Below are positions 33,362 through 44,733 of a stretch of 64,000 nucleotides of DNA, in pieces. Each line of letters begins with the position of its first letter. Positions within the stretch are counted from its first letter, which is position 1. The notes below the pieces were generated by a model that made no database searches, had not been told where the DNA came from, and worked only from the letters and a program-made list of their open reading frames with translations. A program made the position numbers and the translations under genes. Source of the DNA: Sarocladium kiliense (Eukaryota; Ascomycota; Sordariomycetes; Hypocreales; Sarocladiaceae); the NCBI GenBank assembly GCA_030734395.1, contig JAUZTG010000029.1:2418001-2482000 (forward strand), given 5' to 3'.

Positions 33362-34491
33362 ATGGCATCCATCGCCAAGACCGTTGTCGCAACTGGCGTC
33401 TCTTCCGGCATTGTGAGTAGCATTCTCCAGCCGTCCGTCCTGAAGATCTCCCGCTCACCTCCTCTTTCTGTTCTCACTAGGGCCTCGAAGCCGTCAAGCA
33501 GCTTCTCCAGCAGTCTCAGCCGTATCGCGTCATCCTTGGTGCGCGTAATATCCCGGCAACCGAGAAAGCATACGGAGAAATCAGCTACGACAAGAGCGCG
33601 AACCAGGTGTCCATCCTGCCGCTCGAGCTGTCCAACTTGCGAGATGTGAAACGCTTCGCCAAGGATACATTGGAACAGCTGGGCAAGGATAAAATTGACT
33701 ACCTCATGGTCAATGCCGCCATCAGCAATGGCTCCGAAAAGCCTGGTCCGCATGGTTCCAAATGGTGCGAGGCACTGATCGTCAACCACTACTGTAAGGC
33801 TCTTGACAAACTCCTCCTGTGGCTCGGACAAATGGTTCCTTAGTGAACTGACCACCTTCGACAGCTCAGCATTACCTCATCCATCTCTTGCGTGAGAAGC
33901 TTGTGGAATCCAAGTCTCGCATTGTGATCGTTTCATCCGGCGCGGTTCGGATGGTTCCTGACCCAAGTAGGCGACCCCATCATATACTGACCCCTCAAGT
34001 AGTATGGAACTCACATTAGATAGGCAAGATGGATGATGACCTGAAGGGAGGTGCCGGTGTCCCTGGCATGACTGTCTATTGCCAGACCAAGTTCGCCCAG
34101 TTCCTGAGCGCTCAATGGTGGCGCCGAGAGCTTTCGGGCACGAACACCGTCGTTGCTGTTTCCCCAGGTCTCATTCCCGGCTCTGGCCTTGGTCGCGGGT
34201 CAGGAGTTAATGGCAGCATGGATATGCCTGATGCGAAGACCGTGCCTGAAGGTCAGTGAACTCGTGCGACACATCGACCCGTTTGTCTAACATTGTTGCG
34301 CAGGAGCCGCGAGTATTCTTGCTGCCTTCACGAGAAGCGACTTCCCGGAGGACCCTGAACGTATGTTCCTGACTAGCTGGGGTGAGTGGTGGGAGAAAGA
34401 TGTCTTCGAGCAGAGCCTTGACAAGGAACTTCAGAAGAAGTGGTCTCCGACTAAGGAACAGCTGGAGAAGGAGGAGGGTCTTGAGAACTAG
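33362..34491 (+). CDS. short-chain dehydrogenase/reductase
   Basis: Five exons (33362-33412, 33481-33793, 33865-33966, 34024-34251, 34304-34491) with four clean GT...AG introns of 52-71 bases encode 293 residues. The cofactor motif VVATGVSSGIG (TGxxxGIG) is split by intron 1. NAAI is the structural motif after beta-4, SSGAV contains the catalytic Ser, and YCQTK is the catalytic Tyr-x-x-x-Lys. The C-terminal ~80 residues (ILAAFTRSDFP, then an acidic Lys/Glu helix) resemble protochlorophyllide-reductase-like/retinol-dehydrogenase-like fungal SDRs. NAD(P)H-linked carbonyl reduction is the family activity, and the substrate is unknown. It converges with the cyclase-family gene 99 bases away. Confidence 0.9.
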
Positions 34492-34590
34492 GTTGACTTG
34501 ATGTGAGACTCGAATAGCTGCTGGGGACCGAGCTCAGAGCTGACAAGTCTCCATCAAAACTAATACTATGTCTAACGAGGACTAAAGCAA

Positions 34591-35651
34591 CTAAAAGATC
34601 GCCATCCCATTGGGAGGACTAGCTACTCCTCCAGGTACCTTCGTGAAGTCAGCAATCGAAACCCTACAAACGCAAAGACATTTCAGGTGTACTTACATTC
34701 AGTGGCATACTAGTGAAGAAGAAGCTATATCGCTTCCTCTTCTTGCACTCCTCGCTCAACCTCTCCAGGTCAAACAACTCCCCAATCGGACATCCCCAAC
34801 CAGCAAGCATCCACTCATGCAGCGTTTGCGCCTTTCCCGCAGCAGGCCACGCTTCGAAGCTCGGCTGATCTCCTCCAGCAGCTGCAAAGCCCGTGTCCCA
34901 CAGCCATTTCAGGGTTTCCAGAGACGACTCGAGGCCAATCGCAGGCGGAGGCTGTAGTGACGCGAGATGTGCCTTCTCTTGGTCGGAGATCTTCTGATAG
35001 GCGCGAATCCAACCCGTGCGTACGAGGAGAATGTCGCCACGACGTAAGGAAACGCCTTGCTCGTCGGCAATGGCTTGGAGGATGCTGACCTTGATTGGAG
35101 TCGTGGCGAATATTTCTGGAGCCTCTCCCTTAGCATCGCACCAGGCGGCGTAGTCGATCAGGACGCCTCTGCCTGCGATGCCACCTCGCTCGACCCATGC
35201 TACTCATCGTCAGGATCTGTCTCTTTACGTTTGCGGTGAATTATCACTGACCATGAATACCATTCCGATTTGTAGTTGTGACCTCACCCTGTTTCATACC
35301 GTTGTAGTAGACGTCCTCCTTCTGATACCCGAAATGTCGGAACCCATCCCACTGACTGCTGCTCTGAGTGTTGAGATGTAGGATGTCATCGTTGACGGTT
35401 CGGGGTGCTTTGTGCTTGATCGTGTGCTCCAGAGGAGTCCGGCCGAAACAAGGCATTGCCATGCTCCCAAGAGGCCAATCGGTTGAGATGCGCGTCCCGT
35501 CTGTAATTTCCTCCGATGCTTTCTTTGTGTTCTCAGGAGTCAAGAAGTTCAATGTGCCCAGCTGGTCGTCATCACCGAAGCGTCCCCAGGCGTTGCCTGG
35601 CGGGCCATCTTTACGCAGCGGCAAGGCCTCGAATGGGATGTCGCTGGCCAT
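34591..35651 (-). CDS. cyclase-family protein (PF04199-like hydrolase)
   Basis: Three exons (35651-35252, 35199-34697, 34638-34591) with 52- and 58-base introns encode 316 residues. The start is typical of the fungal group (FGDDDQLGTLNFLTPE). QWDGFRHFG is the fungal version of the metal-binding region near residue 100, GRGVLIDYAAW and RRGDILLVRTGW are core strands, and DQPSFEAWP with LHEWMLAGWGCPIGELFDLE is the C-terminal core. A 16-codon last exon encodes VPGGVASPPN, the usual family ending, confirming the last splice. Relatives include kynurenine formamidase and bacterial cyclases, and fungal members are mostly uncharacterised. It is probably cytosolic. Confidence 0.88.
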
Positions 35652-36165
35652 CTTGAACTTCAGAAGAAGTGGGTTCGAGACAGATGAGAGGCTTAGAGAT
35701 GGAGATCGGAAAAGATTCTGCTCCTCTCCTAGGCGATATATGTAGGATCGGTTCAATTCTAATGCTGCACTAGTCTCGCGTCATCTAACACCGACGATCC
35801 CCGCACGAGTGGCTACATATGAAGGATTATAATCCGCAGGTTCGCGTATTTCCGTGCAACTCCAGTATACTGCAAAGTATTTGGCTCCATCAATTGCCCC
35901 AACGCTCACAGGGCGGGGTGCATTCGCCGGAGTTCGGCCAGGCCGAGGCCCGTTCTTTGCTTCGCTTGGTCGAAGATGCACAAAGGTCCTTGGGACGTAG
36001 TTCACAGTCGCCCATGCTGTAGTAGAATGGGTCTTTGCAATTGGTATCTATTTCGCTAACATATATGATCAAGTAGTCGCTCCATCCCTAAGCCAAGTCA
36101 TCCGCCCCAGGAAGATGCTGAAAGTGCCGTGTTGTGGTGCGCAGCATCAAGCTCCAAGACGCATA
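35652..36165. other. intergenic region
   Basis: It holds the promoter of the cyclase-family gene and the 3' flank of the RTA1 gene. No other feature is seen. Confidence 0.5.
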
Positions 36166-37197
36166 TCATGCCATGACAGTGTTGGGCTTGCGCTCTGAAA
36201 TGGTCTCCTCATCCGAGGCTCCGCGGCTTACAGATTTGGCCTTGGAGCCTTGAACAAGGCCAGGGTGTCCGATGCACAAACAGTACACAGCAAGAAGAAC
36301 AAGTCTATTGTATCGGTCAGTCTCAGACTAGAATGAACGTGGGCATGTGCAGATGCACTTACACTCCTTCAAGACCGATGAACAAAGCCTCGTCGGTGAT
36401 GAGATTAGAGTCTTGGTAACCTTCGCTAAGCTCGTAGCAGCGGTAGAAGCATCGGCCAAGGATGAGGATGATGGCTGTGGTCAAACCGGCAAAGTAGATG
36501 CGCGTTCGGTTATTCAGCGCACCAGTGGCACCGCTACGGAAATAGCGGATCATGTAGTCACTCAACGCGACAATGAAGAGGGCCAGAATGATGACTTGGA
36601 GGATGAGACCGGCCATGGCGATGTCGATACCGGTTTGGCTGCCTCCTTGGCTGACAGTGGATAGAGCACCACCGGCGGCTTGCAGAATGAGACAAACGAC
36701 ATCGGCTGGGATGAAGATCCAGTAGAACAACTTTGGGTTGACACGAGAGATTTCGGGTGCGAGAGCGTTGATGCTATATCGACATTAGCCAAATGATCTG
36801 CATGGTCGTTGTTACTTAACTATACTCACGTCTTGGACAGTGTCACGTAAATAGCGGCCGTGTACCAGACCGGACCGGTTGTGATGAAGACGATCTGGAT
36901 CATGAATCCCGGGAAAGAGAAAGGGTTATCATGCATGATGAGTCGCCCGACGTAACCGATGATCTCCATCAGGCAACCCACAATCATGAATGACATGAAG
37001 AACCAGCTCCTCCATCGGATGCCGAGATAGATATGTATCAGCATCGCAATGGCGAACAAAACCAAGAAGATAATGTTCGTTGGGAGATCTGGCTTGTACT
37101 TGTAGACGCTCCATTCGATTGGGCAAATCTCGAGAGTGCAGTTCGCTTCAGGCCCGAAGACGATAACATGGGGGGGCAGTTGCCCTCGGTCTGCCAT
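36166..37197 (-). CDS. RTA1-like lipid-translocating exporter
   Basis: Three exons (37197-36830, 36773-36363, 36304-36166) with introns of 56 and 58 bases encode 305 residues with seven predicted membrane segments. Family landmarks are EIIGYVGR after helix 2, IVFITTGPVWYTAAIYVTLS, IFIPADVVCLILQAAGGAL, GLILQVIILALF and FYRCYELSEGYQ followed by a final helix and a polar Ser/Glu-rich tail. RTA1/RSB1/RTM1 proteins of the plasma membrane are linked to sphingoid-base translocation and to resistance against membrane-active compounds. A TATATAT run ~160 bases before the ATG may be its TATA element. The last exon is needed for helix 7 and the tail. Confidence 0.92.
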
Positions 37198-39238
37198 GGC
37201 GGCGGTATTGAATGGGTTGTTCTATGTGGAAGACGGACGAGAGAAAGTTGTCGACGATGCTCGGCCAAAGGATCAGATAAGGGCCAGGTTCAGTTGAGAA
37301 GTTGCGATGGTGCTGAGGGCCCACAGGATAATTTGAGGGAGGAGATCGCAGGATAGATATATAGCCGGTGTCATGTCGGCGTCAATTCAGCCTCAGCCGA
37401 AAAAGACCCTGACAATGAGGTTATCGGCCTAGTGCAATGTGCCTCAGACCAACAGCAGATGTTCGAGTCGAGAATCCATGATGGCCTGACGCGTCTATTC
37501 CCTCGCATCAACCTTGCATCTCCTACGCCAAGCCAGGCACTACCATCGCTCTCGCATTCTCTCCAGAGCTCCATAGTACCACTGGCGCGGGCCCATAATC
37601 CGAGAAGAATGCATGCTACAGGGGGGCCCGCCAACTGGGGAGAGCAGGAAGAAGCACAGGCGCAGGATAGGATGGGATGGGTGCTAATATCATGGCGCGG
37701 GTACGCCACCCTTATTGGAGTAAGTGTCGGACCAACGTTCAACCACCTATGCGAGGTGCCATTCTGCTGCGCCCCATCCGCCCAGGCCGCACGCATCTCC
37801 GAATTGGGATCGAGGGAGTCGTGCACGTCATGGGGGTTGATTGGCCTGAGATTGTATGCGAAGGATGACTCCAGACTGACTACTTGTCGCGAGCCGTGCC
37901 TCGCATCCAGGCCGAGCATTTGTTGTCTCATTGTCTATAGCGCGAATCATCAGGGGTCAAGATACAACAAACAAGACACGAGACATTTGACTCCTCCGTA
38001 CTCGGCAGCTTGAAGCCCATCCTCTGACTCTCACCGTGTCCGTGTCTATGAGAGCTGGGACAGACAAGCCATCGTCCAGATTGGGTAATGTCATTCGATG
38101 CCCCCTCCAGTAGCCATAAGCCTCCATACATTGTTAAAGAGGATACAAAGCTCTCAAACCTAAATTAGGCGGTGGCTTTTCGTGCCAGTATTGAGGACCC
38201 TTTGCTTTAAAGATCCCTCTCAATTAGCAGCTTCTAGGTATGCTATGTACCTAAAGCGTAGTGGATGTGTTGTACCTCTCGTACTAGACTATGTCGCGAC
38301 GTCCTGAGAATGAGCGACAGGCAAGCCTCCCACTGTCGAGAGGATGCGAGGGTTGCCGCTCCTGATCCTTGCGTGAACAGTCGGGTGGTGGTTGTGCTCG
38401 ACAGGCCATTACAAGTCGCTGATTACTTCAGGCATTCTTTCACGTAAATGGCCCAAGCGACAACATGTTTGATCAGTAGACAATCGCAAAGGGATGTCTT
38501 CCCGGACCAAGGCTCATCGGCCCCGGATCTGATATCTTGCGGCCGCGCATTATGACCTGACGTAGATGCATGGCTTACATCCAGGTGGTCGAGATTCACG
38601 AGTTCCCTAGTCAAGAGTCCCGGAGGATTCTACAAGCCATGCATAGCGCGTCAGTTGGGTGTGCCTTGGGACCCTAGATACCAAATTTGACTATTGGTCA
38701 CGGCAGGACAAGATAATCACGGCTTCACCCAACCGACATGAGGTGGGTGACTGTTCCACGCCATATAAGGAAGACACTGACGAGGTTGTAAGAGACATGA
38801 AAAGTCAAACCACCTTCTTGATCGGTCTTCATTTTGTAGACTCGTTTCGTTCTTCTGCCTGTGCTTGGCAAGCTGGGCATGCAGAAGCGACACCCCTTGT
38901 CCACTTGATCCGACTTCACCACCAAGCGCAAGCTTCGGATTGTTGAGTTTGCATGCCAAGAGCTGTTGTTTCAATTCAAGGTATCTAAATCCGCAGCAAA
39001 ATTCCAATTCTGATCTGTGCACCAAGGAGAAGACCCTCGCCAAAGCTGATGCTTTAGCCTGGCACTCTCGCTTGTGCCACCCCGTGGTCGAGATGCCTCG
39101 CAAGCGACGCAGGGGTACAATGTCAATAGCCACCTATAAAGTCGGTCGAAGCAGACAACGGGAGGCGTACCCGTGTGCACCACAAATATTGCTTGTTCAC
39201 GTCGGCCGCACTTCCGGGCCTTTTGTCTCAGCAACTTA
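37198..39238. other. 2-kb intergenic region, no gene supported
   Basis: Long frames on both strands at 37371-38013 mirror each other and lack domains, so they look like a GC-composition effect. The rest has only short frames. Confidence 0.5.
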
Positions 39239-41245
39239 TTAACCGTCCCTCCTCTCAACTGAGGCGGATTCCGGGTCGTGAGAAACCTTGGGGTTATCCG
39301 CCGAAGGGCGGTCGCCATCCATCGCCGGAGCACTCTTCTCAATGTCACCAGGATCTCTCGCGTGACTTCCATGAAGCGCGCCGTTCTCGAAATCTCCAGT
39401 CTCCTTGATGGCATGGACCCTTTGCTCGAACGTCCGAACGCCATGACCTGTCTTCCAAGCCGGGATATCGCCGTGGAAGAGCTCATCGATCTCCTCCAAT
39501 GACTTTTGTGCCGTTTCAGGGTAGCATAGGAAGACGTGTACCGTCATGACGATGCAGAAGACGCCGAAGATGATGTATGTCCTCCACTGAATATTGGTGA
39601 AGGCTGGTGGCACAAAGAAAGCTAGAGCGAGATTGAACCTGAGTACCAGTTAGTATGCTGAAGGTGTCGCTGCTCGTGATCTGAAACTCACGCCCAATTA
39701 CCGGCTGCCGCAAGTCCAACACCTTTCGCGCGAAGTCGAAGAGGGAATACCTGAACAAGCACTATTAGTAGGGTTCGAGCATTTCTGTTCCATCTCTCTC
39801 AACTTACCTCTCCGGCATAGATCCATCCGATTGGAGCCCAAGTCAACCTATGTTCCATGTCAGAAAGTATTCATACCAGACCGCACGAGGTTCGGCACCT
39901 ACCCATATACTCCAACGAAGATATACATGAGAGCAATAATAGCTGTGGCCGGACGCCCGGTAACTTCCCAAGTCAAGATCTCGTTACCATCTACGTTGTC
40001 GACTTCATAACCGTGCACTGCCATGACAGCTCCAGCGGTGAAGTGAAGCACGGAGCAGATCAACGCGCCGATAATGAGGAGCCATCGACGGCCGACCTTG
40101 TCGATGAAGAGAAGAAGCGCCCCTGTAGTAACCAGGAAGATGACATATTGGATGATCGACGAGGTAAGGGCAGCGTCTTGTATCTACACAGAGTCAATGT
40201 CAGTACTGTTTCGCGTTGAACATTACGAGGGACACGTACAATACCAGCCATGTTGAAGATGTAGACGAGGTAGTACAGCATGATGTTGCCTCCGAGAAGC
40301 TGCTGCCAGACTTGAACACTGATACCAGTCACAGTCCTCCAGAACTGCTTCTTGGTGAACAGAGCACCATAGCCAATGTCGCTGGTCTCGGCCGCAAGCT
40401 GTGCAGCCTCACGAACCTCCTCGAGCTCCGCGAGGACAACAACGCTCTGCCTGTCTCCGTTGCCGTGAAGATGAGCGAGTACGTGGTGAGCCTCGTCCCA
40501 TCGGTCCTTCTGCGCTAGCCAACGAGGAGATTCGGGGAAGAACCACAAGGAGACGAAGAGGACGGCGCCGGGAACAGCCTGAAGGCCCCAAGCGATGCGG
40601 AAGGAGGCTGGTCCGCTAACACGCATAGCGCAGCCGTACGAGATAAGATACATGATCAAAATGCCCCTACAGTCACGTTAGTGAAGATCTGGAAGTCGAC
40701 GTCGCTTGTATTACCATTCGATAGCCCACTGTTGAATGCCAACAACACGTCCACGGATACGTGCCGGCGAAAGCTCGGCCAGGTAAACGATACACTGCGA
40801 ACTGGTGATACCGATAGACAATCCGCTGACAACGCGGCCAACAATGAGATGCGGCATGTTCTGTGCTGAGCACTGGAGGATGGATCCGATGATCCAAATG
40901 ACCGAAGCAACCTTGAGCGATCCCGCACGTCCGAGCCAGTCGGCGAGGGCACCGGCAAAGATAGCTCCTACAAAGGAGCCGGCGGGCATAGAGGCTGTGA
41001 TGCCACCTTGTTGGACGGAATCGGGGTCATTGAAGTACTCGCGGTATTGTTCGGAGCCAATCCAGGCGGACATGGAGGAGATCTCGAAGCCGAAGATCAT
41101 GCCACCAATGGTGCCGAGAGCGGCGAGAACTGTGGAGTGCATTCATCAGTATGGCATATCAAGGTAGATGTCGAAGCCAACGATTGTCATGTCGTGCTCT
41201 TGATCCTGTTGGGAACTTACCGTAAATATTCCAAATGCGATACAT
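39239..41245 (-). CDS. MFS hexose transporter (high-affinity glucose/xylose type)
   Basis: Seven exons (41245-41221, 41129-40715, 40666-40240, 40183-39903, 39847-39808, 39750-39692, 39638-39239) all join in frame and give 548 residues. The 8-codon first exon supplies MYRIWNIY, joined to VLAALGTIGGMIFGFE in helix 1. Sugar-transporter signatures are ADWLGRAG, PARIRGRVVG, PESPRWLAQK, QQLLGGNIMLYY, KVGRRWLLIIG and YPETAQKSLEEIDELF. The hydrophilic C-terminal tail (~100 residues) is acidic with Asp/Glu/Ser, as in fungal hexose carriers regulated by endocytosis. It imports hexoses (or pentoses) by proton symport or facilitated diffusion. The exact sugar is not readable. All splice sites are GT...AG. 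Confidence 0.92.
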
Positions 41246-43373
41246 GTTCGTGGTTTGTGCGCGTGCGCGTGCGCTTTCAGCTAAGATCTCTTCCTGATGT
41301 ACAATATCTGTCTCCCATCTGTACGCGAGCGAGAGACAGAGGAGGGACCGACGGATCTTCACTGATCAGGAAGCCTGGGAGTAGAAGGGCAACTTGCGCC
41401 AAGTCTTGACGGTTACACGGTGGTATCTGAGCACTTGGACTTCTACAACACGGCCAGGTGAGAGACTACCATATGATGGGGGCCTCGGTCCTCTTGGGTC
41501 TTATAGGATCCCAGGTGAGATACCACACGGCTGGACTTGGTGCGTGCTGGTGACGATAGCATGCATGCCGAGTGCCGAGAAGTGCCAGAGCAGATGCTCC
41601 ATCGCGCTGGGCGCCCTGGTCCCTTCCTCACCACTTTCTGCGTCTCTGCTCCACGAAATCTGAGCCAAGTTGGGGTAAGGCGAAGGAGGAGGAGGGTCGG
41701 AACCCATCGATTAACCAGTCGAATAACCTTATCGGGAATTGGATCGGTGGGCTGGTGGATGGACAGCGGCTTGCCACCTCCGCAATACAAGCATTGCCCA
41801 ACAAGCATGGAACGAGCCAAGCCCACAGTTTACAGTTCCTAGGTAACAAGCGCACGTATCGGCTTTGAGAGTCGGATGGGGACGGCCGTCGTTCCCACCA
41901 CCAAGGAGCTAGGACCAGCCCCAAGTTATCTTACGGTTGTTTAGACGTGCGTCTGGCGGTAGGAGAAGCGAGAAAGTGCCGAGACTGGGAATCAGGTTAA
42001 GCTAGGAAGCGAATGGGTGGAAACGTGGGAATTGCAGGTGGCTTGTACCAGGGTGGACTAAGCTTGCGCAAGGACGTCATTCAATCACATGGGCTTTGAC
42101 CTCTGTTGATCGAGGCTTGCCCTCGCTCATCGTCGGGATGTCTTGGTTCTCCCCGGGGCCCTTGATAGTACTAGAGTCTTCGTATCTGACTTCATGGTGT
42201 TCTCTACGTATTCTTTCAGGTCGCGATGTGTCTTCAGGGAACCCCGTGTTGAAACCTCGAGGGAGTCACATCGAAGTCTGGCGTGATGCAATCACGTCTG
42301 CCAAGCTTTGGAGAAATCCGCTAGAAGGGCATGTAATGAAGCATCATCGGCTGTGTTGCGGCAGCTGTGCCGAGAAGCACTGCTACTCTGCCGGCAGAGT
42401 CATACGCAATTAACCCCTGTAAGCGAGGTTGCCAAGACTCTGAAACTGTGATTTGGCGCTGCGGCAGCCATGCACAAGTTTCGATGACGATCCTGTCCAG
42501 GTCCCAGAACCTCGTGCATGTTCTTTACCCTCCCCCGGGGAGCATCATTGCTAGCATTGACGCAGTAGCGGGTGTATCATAGCCGTGCCGAGAGCGTGGT
42601 ACTCAATAATCCTGTCGTCTCCTGATCATGAAGGGTCTGAGGATAAGCCAAGCTTCACTTCGCCGACTGGTTCACGGCTTGGAGTCTTGGGGGACTATCT
42701 CCCGCGTCTTGGGACAAGTCTTGTGCGACTGCAGCTGATTGGTGCGCTTCTAAGTGGCTGATTTCCGCTCTGGAGATACTTCATTTCTCTCTCTCTTGAA
42801 GCTCTTCGTCATATGTGGGTTCTCATGACTGGGATTGCAGTTCAAGACATGCGACGCGACCTAAGAACTCCACTGCCATGCCGGGCTTGCGCGGGCTTCT
42901 CCACACGAGTCAAGGTGCGGTCGGTTCCTCCCACCCTGCACAGCCTCTACTTGGCCTTCTCATTGTTAGGAGCTCGACTTGAATGGTTGATGCTGAGCTT
43001 GGGAGTTCTCAAATCCATACTGGCGATAGACCTGGCGTAGCGGATTGAACCGCGCCTTTGAGTCGTTGGCCAAGACGACAGGAGGTTCAACCTTCGTCAT
43101 GACTTACATGATCTAAACAACATATCACACAGGATAGCAAAAAAAAAAAAAAAACGCTATGAGATACCAATTACATACAGCACCAAGGAAGTCAAAATAA
43201 AAGAATCATACTGACTACAATTGCATCTCGACAAGCTGAACACAGTCTGTGACCGAACAAGAACGTTTTCTCGTTTGCCAATGGAATCGAATCAAGTTCA
43301 AAAACAGTCAGCAACTCCCAACGTTTCCCTCATATCTTCATAATGCGAGCAAAACAAACCATCGCCACCAAAA
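41246..43373. other. 2.1-kb intergenic region
   Basis: It contains the hexose carrier promoter. Mirror frames at 41443-41924 lack domains. A 15-base or longer poly-A run lies at 43140-43154, near the 3' side of the Hsp20 gene. No RNA gene is recognised. Confidence 0.5.
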
Positions 43374-43958
43374 TCAAGCATCCTCATGCTTGACGTCGAC
43401 TTTCTTCGGCTCCTTGCGCTCAATCTCTGGCTTCGGCACCACAACGCGTAGGAGTCCGGACTTCATGCTAGTCTCGAGCTTGTCATGGTCCACGTCGAAT
43501 GGGAGATGGAATGCCCGACCATATAAGCCGAGCCGTCTCTCCCGAGCCAGGAAGTGCACCGGCTGGTCCCGATACTGCTTGCCCGACTTGGCGTCGGCTT
43601 CTGCTCCCTGGGCGGTCTCAAGTACTTCGGCTTCTTGTTGTTGATCTTCTGGAATCTCCGGTCTCTTGATCGTGGCTTCGACGAGGAGGGTCCTTCCACT
43701 TGTCCATGTCAGAGATAGCTCGTCTTTGCTACCGACACCTGGTAGTTCCACGTCGATGTAGTAGTTCTCGACTGTTTCGCGTACATCTGCGTGTGGTGTC
43801 CGGATGTCTGGCGTGTCGTGGGGATGGACAAAGTTATGGACTGCGTGCCCAACCTTATGGAAGGCGTCTTGCATTGGCCAGTGGGCCTCAGGAAATGTGG
43901 TGTTGAGCGGTGTCGTAACGTATTGCTCGTTTGGTGGATAGATGTAGACGAGCGACAT
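43374..43958 (-). CDS. small heat-shock protein, Hsp20/alpha-crystallin family
   Basis: This is an intact 194-residue single-exon gene. The alpha-crystallin domain starts near residue 55 (DVRETVENYYIDVELPGV) and ends with the conserved GLLRVVVPKPE. The middle is interrupted by a ~40-residue Glu/Gln/Ala-rich insertion between the strand with TLLVEATI and the strand with RAFHLPFDVD, as in fungal Hsp30-type proteins. The C-terminal tail is Lys-rich. Small heat-shock proteins hold unfolding clients during stress, mostly in the cytosol. A TATA box sits ~140 bases upstream. Perfect heat-shock elements are not obvious. Confidence 0.92.
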   Translation of the reverse strand: MSLVYIYPPNEQYVTTPLNTTFPEAHWPMQDAFHKVGHAVHNFVHPHDTPDIRTPHADVRETVENYYIDVELPGVGSKDELSLTWTSGRTLLVEATIKRPEIPEDQQQEAEVLETAQGAEADAKSGKQYRDQPVHFLARERRLGLYGRAFHLPFDVDHDKLETSMKSGLLRVVVPKPEIERKEPKKVDVKHEDA

Positions 43959-44733
43959 GATTGATTGCCTTTGGTTGCTTGTCGAATAAAGTTTATGTCT
44001 TGGTTGTCGTCAAAAGTTGCAATGGGGTTTGTGTTTGATGGTGTAGTTGGGATTCACTTTGTTGGAAGCGTTCCTGAGCGACGTTCAATTACACGCGTTA
44101 TATAGAGTATTCCTCGGTCTCTTTAGAGAACTGACATTGCCGAAGCGCAACGTGAGCGAAATCACGAGTGCCGACGCCAAACGGGAACACATGAGGAACC
44201 CAGATGTCAACTGGCGAATCTCATGATAGTGGCAAACCTGAGGTGGCATGATGCACAGGAGATCCGGGGAGCATGTGGACGCAGGTGGTGAGAATGGTGC
44301 CACTTTGGACGCACCGCCTGCTCTGAAATTCGGGACAACGCGGGGTCACAAAGAGAACATGGCCTTCGCATCCGAGGGATAGCGATAAGCGCATTCCCAT
44401 TGCGAATTGCATGATTGAGATCATGGTATTGGTAGCGCATAGTGGCGTGATTTTGCGCTTGGCACATGCAAATCCACAAGATTCGCATCGCCCGAGTTGG
44501 CCGAGCAGAGTGGTGCAGCAGCAAGATGTCATCAGAATCGCGACTCGTCATAGAAGTATTGTTCTTTTCATTTTTCTCACATTTAGTGTTTTGTGCTATG
44601 AGATCACACCTGTCAAAGGATAGCTAAAGAAGGACTTGGAAAGGCTGTCGTGTATTCTTATCTCTCGGATCTTGGCTGGGTCTGGAACGATGGCCAAGAT
44701 GCCCTGGCCAGCCCCTAGTTCGGCTCTGTCTAG
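43959..44733. other. intergenic region with the Hsp20 promoter
   Basis: Apart from the TATA box there are only short overlapping frames (for example 44207-44551) with no family signature. Confidence 0.5.
44098..44105 (-). promoter_or_regulatory. TATA box of the Hsp20 gene
   Basis: The minus strand reads CTATATAA about 140 bases before the ATG. Heat-shock genes usually have strong TATA elements, so this is plausible. Confidence 0.5.

Noticed and set aside
37371..38013. Two mirror-image ORFs of ~190 codons
   Set aside because: Both strands are open over the same DNA and neither shows family features.
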